In this document: in pieces, positions 1 through 11,775 of the stretch | Layout: every line of letters starts with the position of its first letter | How positions within the stretch are numbered: the first letter of the stretch is position 1 | DNA from: Podocnemis expansa | Taxonomy: Eukaryota; Chordata; Testudines; Podocnemididae | Assembly: GCA_007922195.1 (NCBI GenBank) | Contig: ML682067.1 | Location: forward strand, 9,591,007-9,655,006 | Direction: 5' to 3' | DNA: 64,000 nt | Notes under the pieces: model-generated | What the model saw: only the letters and a program-made list of their open reading frames with translations | The model's database searches: none | What the model was told of the DNA's origin: nothing | Made by a program: the position numbers and the translations under genes

Positions 1-1072
1 TTTTACCTATCTTGATTAAAAAAAGGTGTTTAATACAGTATATGTACCAAATCAAACTAAAATAGCAGAACCATATTATATAACCTTATTCTGCTGATGT
101 TTTATAATAATTAATTCAGGGCATGATTGAACTAAGTGTGATTGTTTGAGGAGTGAGATGCACTTGACATATGATTAATCTGTTGAGCAGTAGTAACTCA
201 GTGTGGTGAATGTGCTTGTTATTGGGTATGCAAACCTCAGAAGGGCAACAAGGGGTTAAATGACTGCTTTGGGCTCAGCCAGCCCTACACACTGCTATGT
301 GTGCAGGAGATGCACAGATTGGAAGGGAGAGGAGATAACTGGAAGCAGAACAGCTCGGTGAGGGGCAGACCAGGGAAGAGAGTGGACTGTTAACTTGCAG
401 GTCCTGAGAAAAGGGCCAAGGGAAGGCAGGGTCTTTCCCAACAGTAACTGCCTGATGGCCTCTCTCTGATGGAAGGGAGGGCCTGATTCTGATAGCCCCC
501 GGGAGGGCAGGATTTCCCCCATCTCATACTAACTCAGTTTATTTATGTTAATTCCCCTTGGATTTGTTTATGGACTACCCTGCAGGGAGAAAGACTTGGA
601 AGTGAGCTGACCAGGGGGCCAAGTCACAGAAGGGGGCATGTCACTGAGGAAGCAGAGCAGCTGGTGGCTGCTGCCCCCAGGAGAGAAAGCTGCCATGCCA
701 CTGGTTATGAGGAGGGGCCACATGGTGAGCTGACTCCCTTGGCAGTGCCACTAAGCTGCTGCTCTTCTCCAGTGGGTAGAAGGCGGTAAAAGGGGAATAT
801 TCTCTGGCAGGTGGTGAGGAGCCTGCTGGCTGGCCTACTGGGACCATTGCACTGAAGGCAGTTGGCAGGCTGCCTATTGGGACCCACCAGCTATTGGGGC
901 CTGTAGAGCACTAGGTAGCTTAAGAATCTATAGTTCTTGCCTCAGACACAGTACACCTGGTATGTTGCTGGGGACTAGTTCAAAACAAAGTTTGGTACCA
1001 CAGCCCTCCATAAATCCCACAAAGAGGTGACAATTACTTGAAAAGAGGTGGCCCAGTTTGTCCCTTCCACTC
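1..1072. other. unassigned non-coding stretch
   Basis: No domain, RNA gene or terminal-repeat structure was recognised. The short open frames around 295-890 have no familiar motif and run through purine/pyrimidine-rich sequence, so I do not call them genes. Confidence 0.5.
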
Positions 1073-1075
1073 TAT

Positions 1076-1590
1076 GGATATGTCCACATGTAGGTCTTAA
1101 ATTAAAATAACACTGGTTATTTTGATTTAAAAACTGTTTGGTCCACACAACATTTTCTTGTTTCGAAATGAGTTCCATCATTTTGAAACAAGAAAAGTTA
1201 GAGCAATTCAATAAAACCTAGGTTGAAAATGAAACAAGGGTTAGATTGAAACTGTTAAATTGAAATAACACTGTGCGGACATGTTATTTCGACATAACGG
1301 TTGTTTCAATTTAACAGTTTTGCCCTTCTCCTTTCCAGGGTGCCTTTCCCTTTTCATGTATTGGGTGGGGGGCATGGCCCTTCTAGAAAGCCCTTTTGCC
1401 ACACTTCTCATGGTGCCCCTCTCCTAAATTGAAATAGGAGGTCCTGTCCCTGGACTTGCTATTTTTATTTGAGTTTTAGGTGTGGACCTGTTAAATTGAT
1501 TTAACTTATGTCGATTTAATGATTTTTATAGCGATTTTATTAAATTGATTTATGTTAAATCAATTTAACCACCTGTGTGTGGACATAGCC
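1076..1590. mobile_element. MITE with 3-bp TSD (TTAAATTGATTTAA-type)
   Basis: A 515-bp element with terminal inverted repeats. The left end reads GGATATGTCCACATG and the right end, reverse-complemented, reads GGCTATGTCCACACA. It is flanked by TAT on both sides (1073-1075 and 1591-1593), a 3-bp target duplication. The arms hold repeated near-palindromes of the type TTAAATTGATTTAA and TTTCGACATAA. There is no transposase frame, so it is non-autonomous. Length and a central 'CATGGCCCTTCT' block match the element at 59426-59943, so the two are one family. GG-starting TIRs with 3-bp TSDs suggest PIF/Harbinger-type mobilisation. That is inference, because the targets here are not restricted to TWA. 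Confidence 0.85.
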
Positions 1591-1593
1591 TAT

Positions 1594-3495
1594 GTGGCTG
1601 ATCAACAAGCCCTTGGAGTCATGGAAAGAAACTACCGCTGGCATTATTTGGCTTTGAATGAGATGCTTATCTGATGCCATAATAGATTAATCACATTTGG
1701 GGAACCACTTCCTAAAGGTCTAAACGTGAGTGTGTTTGGTCCATTCAAAGTTGCATGTTTCTTCCCAGTTGTATGAAGATTAATAGGTATGAGTGAATTA
1801 AAGGCATGAATTTGCAGAAAAGAATTCATGATCTGTTAACTACAAATAATCATGACACATTTACTATTTTCCCAGGAAGATGGATCTAATTATATTGTTT
1901 TGTAGTCAATAAAACTATTAATGCAATTTTCGTTCTGTTGAGCATGTTTTATTCATCAAAATGCAGTATCAATCCCTGGGGAAAAGCTGTACTTTGGAAA
2001 CTTTAGAAATGATAGAAGATTGGGCGAGGGAGGTGGAAGTGGCCAGATCAAGGAAAGGTAACTCTCAGTTTCTGTATTTCTAACAATATAGTTGTTAGAA
2101 ATGTCAGTATTTGCAATGAGGAGATTTGGGAATATGAAAAAAAATATCTTTGCAGGCTTTTGACCAAATGATAGAGTTTGTCTTCACTCTGTTAATTTCA
2201 ATAACAGAGTTTAATTTGCCTCTAGGAAAAAAAGAGCTGTGGGAAGTGAGGAATAGCAAAGCCACAAACCAAACAGACCAAATATTATATTTAATATCAA
2301 TTATTTTGGTAGTTGGAGGAAAACTTAGACCAAAACAAAGAGTAACAAGACTGAAAAGGAGTTATATTCAACCGTTAGAAACAGCCAATATTTCCAGAGG
2401 TTAATACTCTAATTAGGTTTTTTTTTTCAAAAAAATGTTAAATGTTGTAGATACAAATAAAAGAAGGAAAAAAGGGAGAAGACTGAAGAGTGTGTTTTGT
2501 CTAAATGAAGTCTTTTTCAGCATTTGAAATGCCAGAATCAACCACCTTTAATACAGTTAATGGTATCAAATAGCTGTGTCAGCTGACAGGAAATAGGAAA
2601 GTTCCTATGGCAACTAAAAATATGCACAAGAGGAAAAGTGCTTTAGACAATATAGCAAACAAAATAAAAAGGAGTATATTGATGATAGAACAAAAGAATA
2701 CACATAAGCCCTACTTTAGTAAATGCATGCCTTAATAGCTTATTTTTATTTTTATTTCTTCTAGGTGGGAAGCAATTCTTTTGGTTAATGGATACTTTAA
2801 CTATCTCAGATTGTTTTCCTAAAATGCAATTCACTCTTACAGGTTGAGCTATACAGAGAACAAAATGCCACATATTTATTACATGCTGTTTTTTGATAGA
2901 TATATTCCAAACTACCCCCTTCACCACAGCATGGGCCGGAAAAGATGACTTATGTAACAAAAGTATACATAACATCAGCATTTAAACTGCATTGCTTGTA
3001 TTCCTCCCTATTCAAAGGTTTCTTTTCTCTTCTTTTCTTTTTTCTTTGCAATAACTGGATATCTGTAATTTGACACAGATTTGTTTTAAAGTTGAATGAA
3101 AAAAGAACAATTCTATTTACGTACTTTAATAACTTACATACCTGGTTAATCATCTTCTTGAGCATTTGAGCAGGTAGCAGCATCTCATAGCAAAATGTCA
3201 TGACAACTCTAAGATTTCTAAGGGGAAGGGGACTTTGGAAGTGCTACTTCAAGATAGGTGAGCACAGGAGGATAGCAAGTAGCTCAAAAGAAGAGTCAGC
3301 TAGAATTAAAATGGCATGTGTCAATAGGGCTATAGTAGAGGACGGGTGCCACAGCTGCAGAGACAACTGAAGAACAAAATATCATTGCAGAAGTCTTGTT
3401 TCTTGAGTGACAGCATTATGTGATAGTATGGTTGTGGTTAGTACTCCGTTAAGTTATCCTTTAAAAAGGTATGTTGATCATCAGTAGCAAACACA
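1594..3495. other. unassigned AT-rich stretch
   Basis: AT-rich sequence with short homopolymer runs and no recognisable domain. The open frames at 2150-2404 and 2643-3201 are low-complexity, lack family motifs and are best explained by chance. Confidence 0.45.
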
Positions 3496-3626
3496 AAAAC
3501 AAAAAAGGAGTCCTGTGGCATTTAAAGGCTAATAAATTTATTTATTTCATGATAAGTGGGATTTTGTTCCACAAAAGCACTTGCAATAAATAAATTTGTT
3601 AGTTTTAAGTGCCACAGGACTCTTTC
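3496..3626. mobile_element. Penelope-like terminal fold-back
   Basis: A short inverted pair of the PLE terminal sequence. The left arm contains GGAGTCCTGTGGCA followed by CTAATAAATTTATT. The right arm contains AATAAATTTGTTAG followed by GTGCCACAGGACTC, its reverse complement. The middle holds the companion motif around TGGGATTTTGTTCC. The same terminal sequence ends the coding PLE at 22761-25448, which identifies this as PLE-derived rather than a SINE. It directly abuts the MITE that begins at about 3627. Confidence 0.8.
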
Positions 3627-4020
3627 AGTACATCTACATTTGCAAGTTAGTTTGGCTTAATTTGAACTAACTTAGCAGCTGTCTACGCTAGGCATTAGTT
3701 CGAATTAAGGAATTTCTTGATTCAAACTAAAGAAAGCTTAGTTCAAACTAGTAAGACCTGCTGGTTAGTTCAAACTAAGCCCTTAGTTTGATCATTAGTT
3801 CAAACTAAGGACAATGTAGACAATGATTAACCCTTAGTTTGAACTGAATAAGGGCAGTTAGTTGGAATGAACAAAGTGGACTAATTCAAACTAACATTAG
3901 TTCAAATTAGTACACGTTGTTAATTCGAACTAATAAGTTCAAGTTTAGTTCATACTAACCTCGAACTTATTAGTTTGAATTAACAAATTCAAATTAACTT
4001 TTCCTAGTGGAGACATAGCA
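3627..4020. mobile_element. MITE (TTAGTTCAAACTAA-type)
   Basis: Both arms are arrays of the near-palindrome TTAGTTCRAACTAA in both orientations. The ends are weakened TIRs: ACATCTACATTTGCAAG on the left and AGTGGAGACATAGCA on the right. No coding sequence. The boundary is approximate because no clean 3-bp duplication is visible. Same family as 12717-13126, 43005-43452 and 59947-60366. Confidence 0.75.
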
Positions 4021-4648
4021 CTTGTTTGTTTCACTGAACTAGACTAACATGACTACCCCTTCGAAACCTAGTAAACACATAATATATGTATAGTAGGACT
4101 TTTCTGGAGGGACCACAGCAACTAACCATGAACCTGTTGTCACCTGTTACACTGTACTGGTCAAAAAAACTACATCCTTGAATAACCAAATCCTCATTGA
4201 TGTCTAGCACTTTCTCTCAGGATTACTCAGGCTTATATTCGATAGGATGTGTGAGTTCTATCCCTATTTCAGGTGGGGGGGTGGGGAGGTGAGCGGTTAG
4301 CAGAGTTGGGAGGGAAAGGCTGGGAACCAGGACTCTGGAGTTCTCTACAAGCCCATTCCGCACCTCAACCACTCTAGGGCAGACATTCATCCCCAGTCCC
4401 TGAGGCAGGGACTCACCTATTTCTATCACATCTTTCCACTTTATGGATTGGGGATGACCATTAATACTATTATATCAATATTGTGAAATTACAGTAATTT
4501 GGAGAAGATATGCCATACTGTTGGAAAGACTATAATTCACTAAGATTGATAAGCACATTTATATGTATGTGTCAAATTTGTACCAGTTCTAAATATGTAT
4601 GGAATATTTGTATTTCAACTTATGCTGTGTTTCTGGGTAAAACCTGAG
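4021..4648. other. unassigned stretch
   Basis: No gene, repeat family or RNA structure recognised. A G-rich patch near 4270 is the only compositional feature. Confidence 0.4.
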
Positions 4649-4814
4649 TAGGGCCGGCGCGAGGCTGTAAGCAGCCCCTGCATTGCAGGGGGGTGCTGGC
4701 ATTTGAGGGGTGCCAAAAGGGGACAGCGCCGTGGTGCTCCCCTGATGACGTCACTCATCCGCGCCGGTGCTGCTCTGCTGCAGGGGGGCGCCACAATCCC
4801 CAGCGCTAGCCCTG
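4649..4814. mobile_element. small hAT-like element
   Basis: A 166-bp GC-rich insert in AT-rich DNA. It starts TAGGGCCGGCGCGAGG and ends CAGCGCTAGCCCTG, so the termini form an imperfect hAT-like CAGGGC...GCCCTG inverted repeat. The flanking 8-mers (AACCTGAG and CACCCCAG) agree at only 5 of 8 positions, so the duplication is decayed or the ends are slightly off. The interior contains TGACGTCA, a cAMP-response-element palindrome. There is no coding capacity. Confidence 0.55.
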
Positions 4815-5337
4815 CACCCCAGACAGGCTGGCGGCAGCAATACTTCTCCTTAATGGCCCATTAAGATACTTTGAATTCAGTGAAAGAACTCAGGGGCCAG
4901 CCTCCAGTTTGAGAGAATCTGCTCTCCTTTTAGCAGCCTGTGCCCTGACCACTGTTCTCTTTAAGGCAAGCTGCGCGCATGTGCATGTGCACACAGGTCG
5001 TGAAACCCAAGCACACACCAAAATAAAATGTGCATAAAAAATTCAACAGTGCTAATATTAGTGCACACAAAGAATTTTTTGCACACACAGCCTACAAAAA
5101 ATTAGAGGGAATACTGGCCCTCACCTTGGAATTTTCAGGTGGACTACCCTAGGCACGGACAAGTCACAAAGGATCTCTTTGCTGACCCCTGGACACTGAT
5201 ATCCCTTGATGACAGGTCCACAAAATTGACTCAACTATCTTGGTGGTCTCAAGATACTTCCTGTGGGTAAGGAGTTTAGCTCTGGATTCCCTCTTGCCTC
5301 TGCACTGCTTCCTTTGTAAAGTACTGTAGAAGCTAAG
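4815..5337. other. unassigned stretch
   Basis: No recognised feature. The region includes alternating TGTG/CACA text near 4975-5060 without a long microsatellite. Confidence 0.4.
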
Positions 5338-6262
5338 TTCCAAATGGGTAGCCATGTTAGGCTAGTTCAGTAAAACAAACAAGGAGTCCTGTGGCTCTTG
5401 AAAACTAACAAATTTATTTATTGCATGAGCTTTCATGGGAGAAAAATCCCACTTTGTCAGATGACTTGAAGATGGGAAACTTATAGAATGGGAGGAAATA
5501 AATGCAGGGAAGTGTAAGTCATGGGAACAGGTCACACTATAACAGCAAATCAAAGCAGTTGTAAAGATTCAAATACTGGGGAAACAGCATACAGAAGAAG
5601 ATGAGGTCAAATTACCTGTTGTAATGAGAGAAAAATCCAAAGTCCCTATTAAGCCCTGAAGTAATGCTATCAAATTTGAAAATAAATTTGATCTCAGCAG
5701 CTCCTCTTTGAAGCCTCGATCTGGTATTCATCTCTCTGAGCACTGTAATTAGTAAATTGTCAATGGAGTGATCAGGAAGAATGAAATGCTGACACACTAG
5801 TTTTAGAATGTTGTGATTTCTGATCTCAGATTTGTGCCATTTATTCTTTTGCGCAGAGACTGTCCTGTTTCTCCAATATATAAGGCAGAGGGGCATTTCC
5901 GGCACATATCATGTTGGTGGATGAATGAGCCTCTTTATTAGGTTTTTAGATTTTATTGGGTCCTGTAACAGTGTCTTTTGTGCAAATATGTGGACAAAGT
6001 TGGCACTGTGGTTTTTTGCAGGGATATGTACCTGCTTTAATGGCTCTGTTGTTAGGTCTGGAGCTTCTGGTAAGTATCTGCTTCAGGTTGGGGGGGCTGT
6101 CTGTAAGCGAGGAGAGGTCTGTCTCCCAAGGCTTCAGAGCATGAGGAATCCCAGCTGCAGGGGTTGGATGGGGCCTGGGGCAGGCAAAGGGGACTGGCTA
6201 AGGGAGAGGCCAGGGGCTGCCTGGGATGGCTATGGTAGTCTTCCAAACAATGTGCTGGCATA
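5338..6262 (-). mobile_element. Penelope-like element, 3' fragment with GIY-YIG remnant
   Basis: On the minus strand this carries the end of a PLE polyprotein and the terminal repeat. The C-terminal reading frame (5905 to 5612) shows the GIY-YIG endonuclease tail with blocks QKNKWHKSEIRNHN, DHSIDNLLITVLRE, TSRLQRGAAEIKFIFK and LNRDFGFFSHY, collinear with the copy at 24774-25226. Just upstream (6261 to 6052) lies the linker block EALGDRPLLAYRQPP, also present in the 22-24 kb copy. The terminal part (5338-5480) has the CAAGGAGTCCTGTGG motif. RT is absent, so the element is 5'-truncated and dead. At 6262/6263 it meets an unrelated LINE in the same orientation. Confidence 0.88.
5612..5905 (-). 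pseudogene. PLE GIY-YIG endonuclease C-terminal remnant
   Basis: In EN+ Penelope-like elements a GIY-YIG nuclease lies C-terminal to the reverse transcriptase and cuts the target DNA. About 97 residues stay open here. The start of the domain is disturbed: the YIG block seen in the 24.9 kb copy reads IYWRNRT. The downstream H...R...E-type region is intact (IRNHN, ITVLRE, RGAAEIKFI). The frame ends shortly after GFFSHYNR, as in the other copy. It lacks the N-terminal RT and its own promoter, so it is a fragment rather than a gene. Confidence 0.8.
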
Positions 6263-6707
6263 GAAGATCCTATTCGATTTCTGTGTCAATGCTAGCTGTT
6301 TGGGAGAGGTGGCTATCAAGGTATGGGAAATCGTGCACATCTTTGCCAAGGATTATTTGTGGGGTATGAAGAATATTTTGTGTAGGTGAGGGGCTGGTAG
6401 GGTGCCTTGGTTTTTCTGATGTTGAAAGAGAGAGCCAGGCTGTGACAGGCATGCAGCTCAGCCTCTGTGAAGATGAAGCAATTATCTGCAGATTAAAGAT
6501 CAGAAATGCCAGTTCTCTGGATCTTAGATTTTGTTTGGAAATGTCAGAGGTTGAAGAATTGACATCAATATGATGCTCAGTCTCGATTCTGTCAGGTAGG
6601 TGATCGTGTCTGAAAATCAGGACCATGGCAAAGTAAATAGAAAGGAGCATTGGAGCAATGACACAGCCTTGCTTGACACCAGGGCAGATGATGAATGTTT
6701 CAGCCTC

Positions 6708-7200
6708 TCAGGCATTGCACAGAATGGTGGCAGTCATATCATCATAGAATAGTCTAATGATAAAAATTATTTTTTGTGGGCAGCCAAGTCTACACAGTGC
6801 CTTCCATAGTGCATCATATTTGATAGTGTCATAGCCCTTGGTTAGGTCTATGAATGCCTTGAACGTTTTTGGTGTTTCTCTCTGCACTTCTTCTGAATCT
6901 GTCATGCCATGAAGATCATGTCAGTTCTAACTCGAGATGGCCTGAAACCACACTGTGATTCAGAAAGAAGTTCCTCAGCAAGTGGGAGGCAATTCAGTAA
7001 ACTCTGGGCAAGTATCTTCCCTGTGATGGAAAGGAGGGCAATTCTGCTGAAGTTCTTGGACAGAAATTTGTCGTCTTTTCTGAATATTGTAACACTGTTG
7101 GCATTCTTAAGCTCGGGTGGAATTTCTTTACAAGATGAGATTTTATCAAGGAGCTGCTGTAGTTTGTGCTGGTACATTGTTCCCCCAACTTTAAAAACGT
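6708..7200 (-). pseudogene. LINE reverse-transcriptase remnant
   Basis: Minus-strand frames 7177-6902 and 6905-6708. The first carries the finger/palm entry region (IALLSITGKILAQSLLN, then SQCGFRPSRVRTDMIF). The second carries FIDLTKGYDTIKYDALWK, where the FIDLTK aspartate is the first catalytic carboxylate (motif A), followed by LGCPQKIIFIIRLFYDDM. The YxDD region should lie just downstream (about 6500-6480), but only a decayed trace is visible there, in a changed frame. Host-type telomerase or retroviral RT is excluded by these block signatures and the adjacent APE endonuclease. Confidence 0.82.
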
Positions 7201-7979
7201 AAGCTGAGATGTCGTCTGGGCCAGGTACTTGGTTGTTTTTTGTCTGGGTTATAGCATGTCAGACTTCCTCTGTGGGGGGGATCAACAAGGTGTTCTTTTC
7301 CTCAGCATTGTGACATAAATTTGATGGTGTCTTCAGAGACCACGGTTTCATACTTTAGTAGGCTCTCAAAATGCTCCTTCCAGTATTGTTTAATGATTGC
7401 ATTGTCCTTAAGGATGGTGAGCCGTCTTGTGAACACAGTGGGGGTTGGGACTTTAAAACTTGGCCCACAGATAGCTTTTGTTGTTTGAAAGAAGCTTCTC
7501 GTGCCACCCTGGTCTATGAAACACTGGATCTCAGAGGCATATTTGCCACCACTTGTTTTTGATGTTGTAAAGCACCTTTTGGACTTAAGCTTTGAGCAGG
7601 TGATGGGCTCATGTTTTTGTTGGTTAGAGGAGTCATTTTGACAGTTACAGAATGTATTTCTTTTTCTTTTTTTGAATTAACAGGAATGTTTTCATTGATT
7701 TCATCAAACCAGTCCTGGTGCTGGTGAATAGAATATCCTATTGTTTCATCACTTCTACTGTGAATGGTATTTTTAAATTGATGCCAGTGCTCTTCAATGT
7801 CAATGATCATTGTCAACTGTCAATGATCAGGCAAGCTAGGGTTTCTTAGACACATATTGCCAGGAAGTCTCACAACCAGCTTGGTCTTGAAATGCATTGA
7901 TATTGTACCACCCTTGCTTACTCTTTGGGTATTTGTGATGTGGTGGAGCAAGCTGCAGGTACATGATTGATCTTACTAA

Positions 7980-8583
7980 TCAATGATGTGTCCAACTGTG
8001 ATATCTACCTCTCATGATTTTTGTTATATGGACATTGGTATCATCTTGGGCTCTCACAGTCAACAAGATGACAGTATTTGGACCAAAGATGTTTCCAGCT
8101 GGACTTAACTTTGGTACTCTTCCTGAAAATAGTATTTGTGAGGATAAGTTTGCCTTCCTGAAATGTGGCTGTGAGGACTGCATTGAGAGTACTGTAAAAC
8201 TGCTCTTGCAGTTTTCCTCATCATCAGGTGGGGCATATGAATTGATTACAGTGGGACATTGGTTGTTGCTGAGCTGGATCTCAAGAATTGTGGGACACTC
8301 ATTGATCCCCATGGGAAGCTCCAAAAGCTGACCAGTGATCTTATTTTTGATGGCAAAATCCTGTGGATCTATCTCTCTTCACTTGGCTTTTCTTTCCAGA
8401 AGAAGGTATTTCATCTCCATTCTTTTTCAGTTGGCCCTCATTTACCTGGCGGGTCTCACTAACAGCTACAGTATCAGTGTTGAGTCTTGCCAGTTCTGTG
8501 GCAATTATGGTATTTGTCCTTTCTGGGTATTTACTCTTCTGAGAGTCCATAAAGGTATGGACATGCCAGGTGGTGAAATTCAT
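7980..8583 (-). pseudogene. LINE apurinic-type endonuclease remnant
   Basis: Two overlapping minus-strand frames. The first (8583-8341) has TWHVHTFMD followed by VSETRQVNEGQL, the N-terminal active-site region of APE-like LINE endonucleases. The SETR glutamate is a catalytic metal ligand in the family. The second (8324-7980) begins LPMGINECP and includes INSYAPPDDEE, the central strand block. It ends with NVHITKIMRG and SWTHH, the position of the family's SDH-type histidine motif, here altered. A frameshift near 8330 separates the halves, so no active nuclease is encoded. Confidence 0.8.
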
Positions 8584-8600
8584 GTCATCTATCTGTTATT

Positions 8601-10174
8601 CTGGCTGTAGAGTTGAGTGATCCCATTGGATGCAGCAGCCATCCAATTGAAGGAGTGTGAAACAGCCTGTGTTTGGAGCACCTTTTCTAGTCTGCTCCCC
8701 TTTTGGGGTGAGTAGAGGGGATCCTTAAAAAAAGCCAGCTCTGTCACAGCCACTGCTGCCAAAATGCACTTCTGTCTCATCCAAGCAAACATGAGCATCA
8801 CACAGCTGCCACCTGCCTGCAAATTTGTGACTGAAGGCTCCCAGACATCACTGCTCCTGTCTTCACTGCCACTTATTCATCACTACAGGTTTTTATGTGA
8901 GTCCTTTGTCAGAGGCCTGCAGATGAAATCTTTTAACATGGGGAAGCTTGTGTGCAAGTGATAACCACACAAAACTCGACAGGAGGAAAACCCAGACCTG
9001 GTGGCAAGGAGAGTCAAGATAACCAGGGTCCTCCCTCCTGCTGCAGCTCTCGTTCGCCTTTCCAGCTGCAAAATTGTAAAAGGTCTTTCATACACCCAAT
9101 CCATCACTGGGATGTTGTAGGGTTTGGACCATGTTTAGTCAGGAGCTTTGCCTGCCTCAAACCTTCTAGTCAAGGTTGACAATGCCTGGTAGATCTACCC
9201 ATGAAAAACTCAGACTATATAGCTCTGAAGGTCTTTAGCTCATGCAAGCTTCTCCACCAGGACAAAGTTATAGTCCATCCAGAAAGAAGTGTCCATTTAA
9301 AATTAAATTGGAAGTGTGGCTAAAAACCCAAAGGAGATGAGGCTTACAGCCAGACAGCTTGACATAACACCACTGCCAGCTGAATCACTTCCTTATTCTC
9401 AGGGGGGAGACTTAATTCTGAATACAATTTATATGTCAGAACTCCTTGTTTATCTGTTTATTCATTTCAACTGTATATGGTGGTAGGCTGAGGGGCACTT
9501 CTCCTGTCTTTATCATTCAAAACGTATGCTGCTGCAGTATGGAACAATTGAGAGGCCTGAAGTTTTCCTTTTTCTGCAGTTCTGATTGTCAGAACCATGG
9601 TTTTCACTGTAAGTGAGTGTGTGGGCAGTGTCATCAGAAACAGTGGGGAAAACTATCCTGTTGAACTATAAAAATAGCTTATTAGTAAAGAACTATAAAA
9701 GTAATGACGTTCATTTTCATTCCAGAAAGCTGTATATGTTCATAGCACTAAGTGGAAGAACACCACCCCATTAGGTGCAAAAGTGATATGGCTCAAGAAG
9801 AGGCATCCAAATTCCATTGATGTTATTGGAGGGTTTTATCCTTACTCATCATTTCTACTGTTTGTGAATTATTTTCATGATTTTCTCTACTGCAGACTTC
9901 TCTGGAGTGCATTCATTACTCTAGTTGTGAAGGGCATTTGACCTCACCTTTCTCCTAGCACAGTCATCTTACAGTGTACCAAACTAATTCAGAAGACCTG
10001 AATCTTGCCAAAATTAATTTTATATCCTCTTTTAGCAGGGTAATTGTCCTGCTCTGGGTTAGAAGGGGTTTAAAGGCCAGGAAATGAGGAAGAACCAATG
10101 TGAGCAGGCAGTTGAAGGGTCAGTCAGGGCCCAGGACCCAGTATAAAGGCAAGGCTGCAGCCCCTGCTGTAGGT
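8601..10174. other. unassigned stretch, possible LINE 5' UTR at its left
   Basis: 8601-9180 may belong to the 5' region of the adjacent minus-strand LINE; I see no domain there. 9180-10174 shows no gene or repeat I recognise. Confidence 0.4.
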
Positions 10175-10360
10175 CAATGGTTTTCAAACTTTTTTTCTGG
10201 GACCCAGTTGAAAAACATCATTTATGCCTGCAACGCAACAATTACGTCTTTGAGCAATGCATTCCAGTCTTTCAGTGGTGGCAGCAGGAGATGCTATGAC
10301 CCACTGCCTGACAGTCTGTGACCCAGTACCGGGTCCTGACCCTAAGCTTGAAAACCACTG
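10175..10360. mobile_element. hAT-Charlie-like MITE
   Basis: A 186-bp element with TIRs CAATGGTTTTCAAACTT on the left and, reverse-complemented, CAGTGGTTTTCAAGCTT on the right. This is the CAGTGGTTCTCAA-type terminus typical of Charlie-group hAT elements. The interior repeats GGGACCCAG / GACCCAGTACC text. The 8-mers outside (CTGTAGGT and CTCTAGTA) agree at 5 positions, compatible with an aged 8-bp duplication. Related to 40093-40306 and perhaps 31466-31545. Non-coding. Confidence 0.75.
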
Positions 10361-11772
10361 CTCTAGTAGATTTGTCTCTGACTGCAGAGGAGAGAGGGTG
10401 AGCTCTTTACTCTGGTGGGAGACCAGACTCTAGACAGCTCACTGCAGTGCCTGGCTTTGGTGGTAGTGCAGCCTGAAGACAGAGGCAACAGGTACCTGAG
10501 GAAGTAGCTGTGGCCCTGGGGACCTGCTAAGACACAAGCTGAACAAGGACAAAAGAGTTGAGGTGATGCTCACGTGGAGTGCATATGGTCTCTGAGCTGG
10601 GGCCTGTGGAAATGGGTCGGCCTTTGTCCCATCTGCTTCCTTCAGGCTGCTAGTAGGCTGAGAGGCCATGGCTGAGTGGCAAATAGACAGGAGCTGCTGT
10701 TGATACAAGTGGGTGAACCAGAACTAGGCTGTAGTCTGGAAGTGGGAAACTGAATGGTCTCAGCTGGAGGGCTGAGGTCCTGCATAGGACTATAAAGAGA
10801 GAACTGTGGAAGGGATGAATCACTGATCACCAGACGGGGCTGCTACTTGCGCCAATTTCTTAGTACCATTAACAGGAGGGGCCCGTCAGGTGGGTCATGT
10901 GCTGCGCCACATGTCTACACTCTTATATTTGACAATAAGATTAGTGAAGTTACTAGGCCAAGTCTGTTGTTTCAGTGAGACTTTCCTTTTTCACAGTTGT
11001 GCTATGCTTGTGAAATTACGCTACAGATGGAGACGGTTACTACATGACTCATTCTGCAAGTTGCTGCATGTAACCACAGGCAAGGGCAAAAAAAGTGAAT
11101 AGGCATTACAAGATGGTGGTGTTATTGCTTAGTTTGTATTTTGACTGTTTTAGGTAACATTCAAACTCCATACTGAAGACGCTATCACTGGCTTTAAGAA
11201 AAGTACACAGATATCTTGGCAGAACTTCTAGGAACTGATCATTAAGTAATTCACAACAAAGAACTAGAAACAGGTTAGAATAGTTCAACAGGAACTATTT
11301 TCTTAAAGTGTCCTGCAGCAACAAGTACAGACATGTTTTTGTCTTGTTTTGACAAAGATAACTAGAATTGCCAAGAAATTGCCACCCTTCTTACCGAGTA
11401 AAAGGTGCGTACCTTAAGTACTACAGCAGATGACAAAAGGGCTCTGAAATCATCTAAAATGAGATGTATTTGTAAAATGCAGTTTCACATTATAAACCGG
11501 AGCAATTCCAGAAACATAGTTGGCTATATAAAATTATCTTTTGATTCACAAAAGAGCTAGTTCTTACATACTGCCTTTGCTAACAAAGCACAGTTCACAT
11601 CTGTCACACTTGTAAATTACGTTTCATGGAATGTTTGAGTTCTGTAATCTGAGTTCACGTTTGCAGCCACACAGGTATAATCAGAGGCACTAATCAAAAA
11701 GTTCAGCAGCACTGATTCCAGCATTTGCCTTATCTGTCTCTCCCCTCATCAGTGCTTACTGCTCCATATAGC
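10361..11772. other. unassigned stretch
   Basis: No recognisable gene or repeat. The open frames at 10439-11102 show no family motif and overlap one another on opposite strands. Confidence 0.4.
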
Positions 11773-11775
11773 TGA

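Larger units (their letters stand above)
6263..8600 (-). mobile_element. APE-type non-LTR retrotransposon (LINE), truncated
   Basis: A degenerate LINE read on the minus strand with endonuclease first (8583 to about 7980), then a linker (7816 to 7514), then reverse transcriptase (about 7200 to 6700) and the post-catalytic RT region (6650 to 6270). Frameshifts and stops separate the blocks. Reading order and motifs (SETRQVNEGQL; SQCGFRPS; FIDLTKGYDTI) match the Jockey/RTE-like lineage of vertebrate LINEs. I cannot assign the clade without a search. The 3' part ends abruptly at 6263 inside the palm/thumb region where a PLE begins. The 5' limit near 8600 is set by where endonuclease similarity stops; 8600-9180 may be its 5' UTR. 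Confidence 0.85.
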
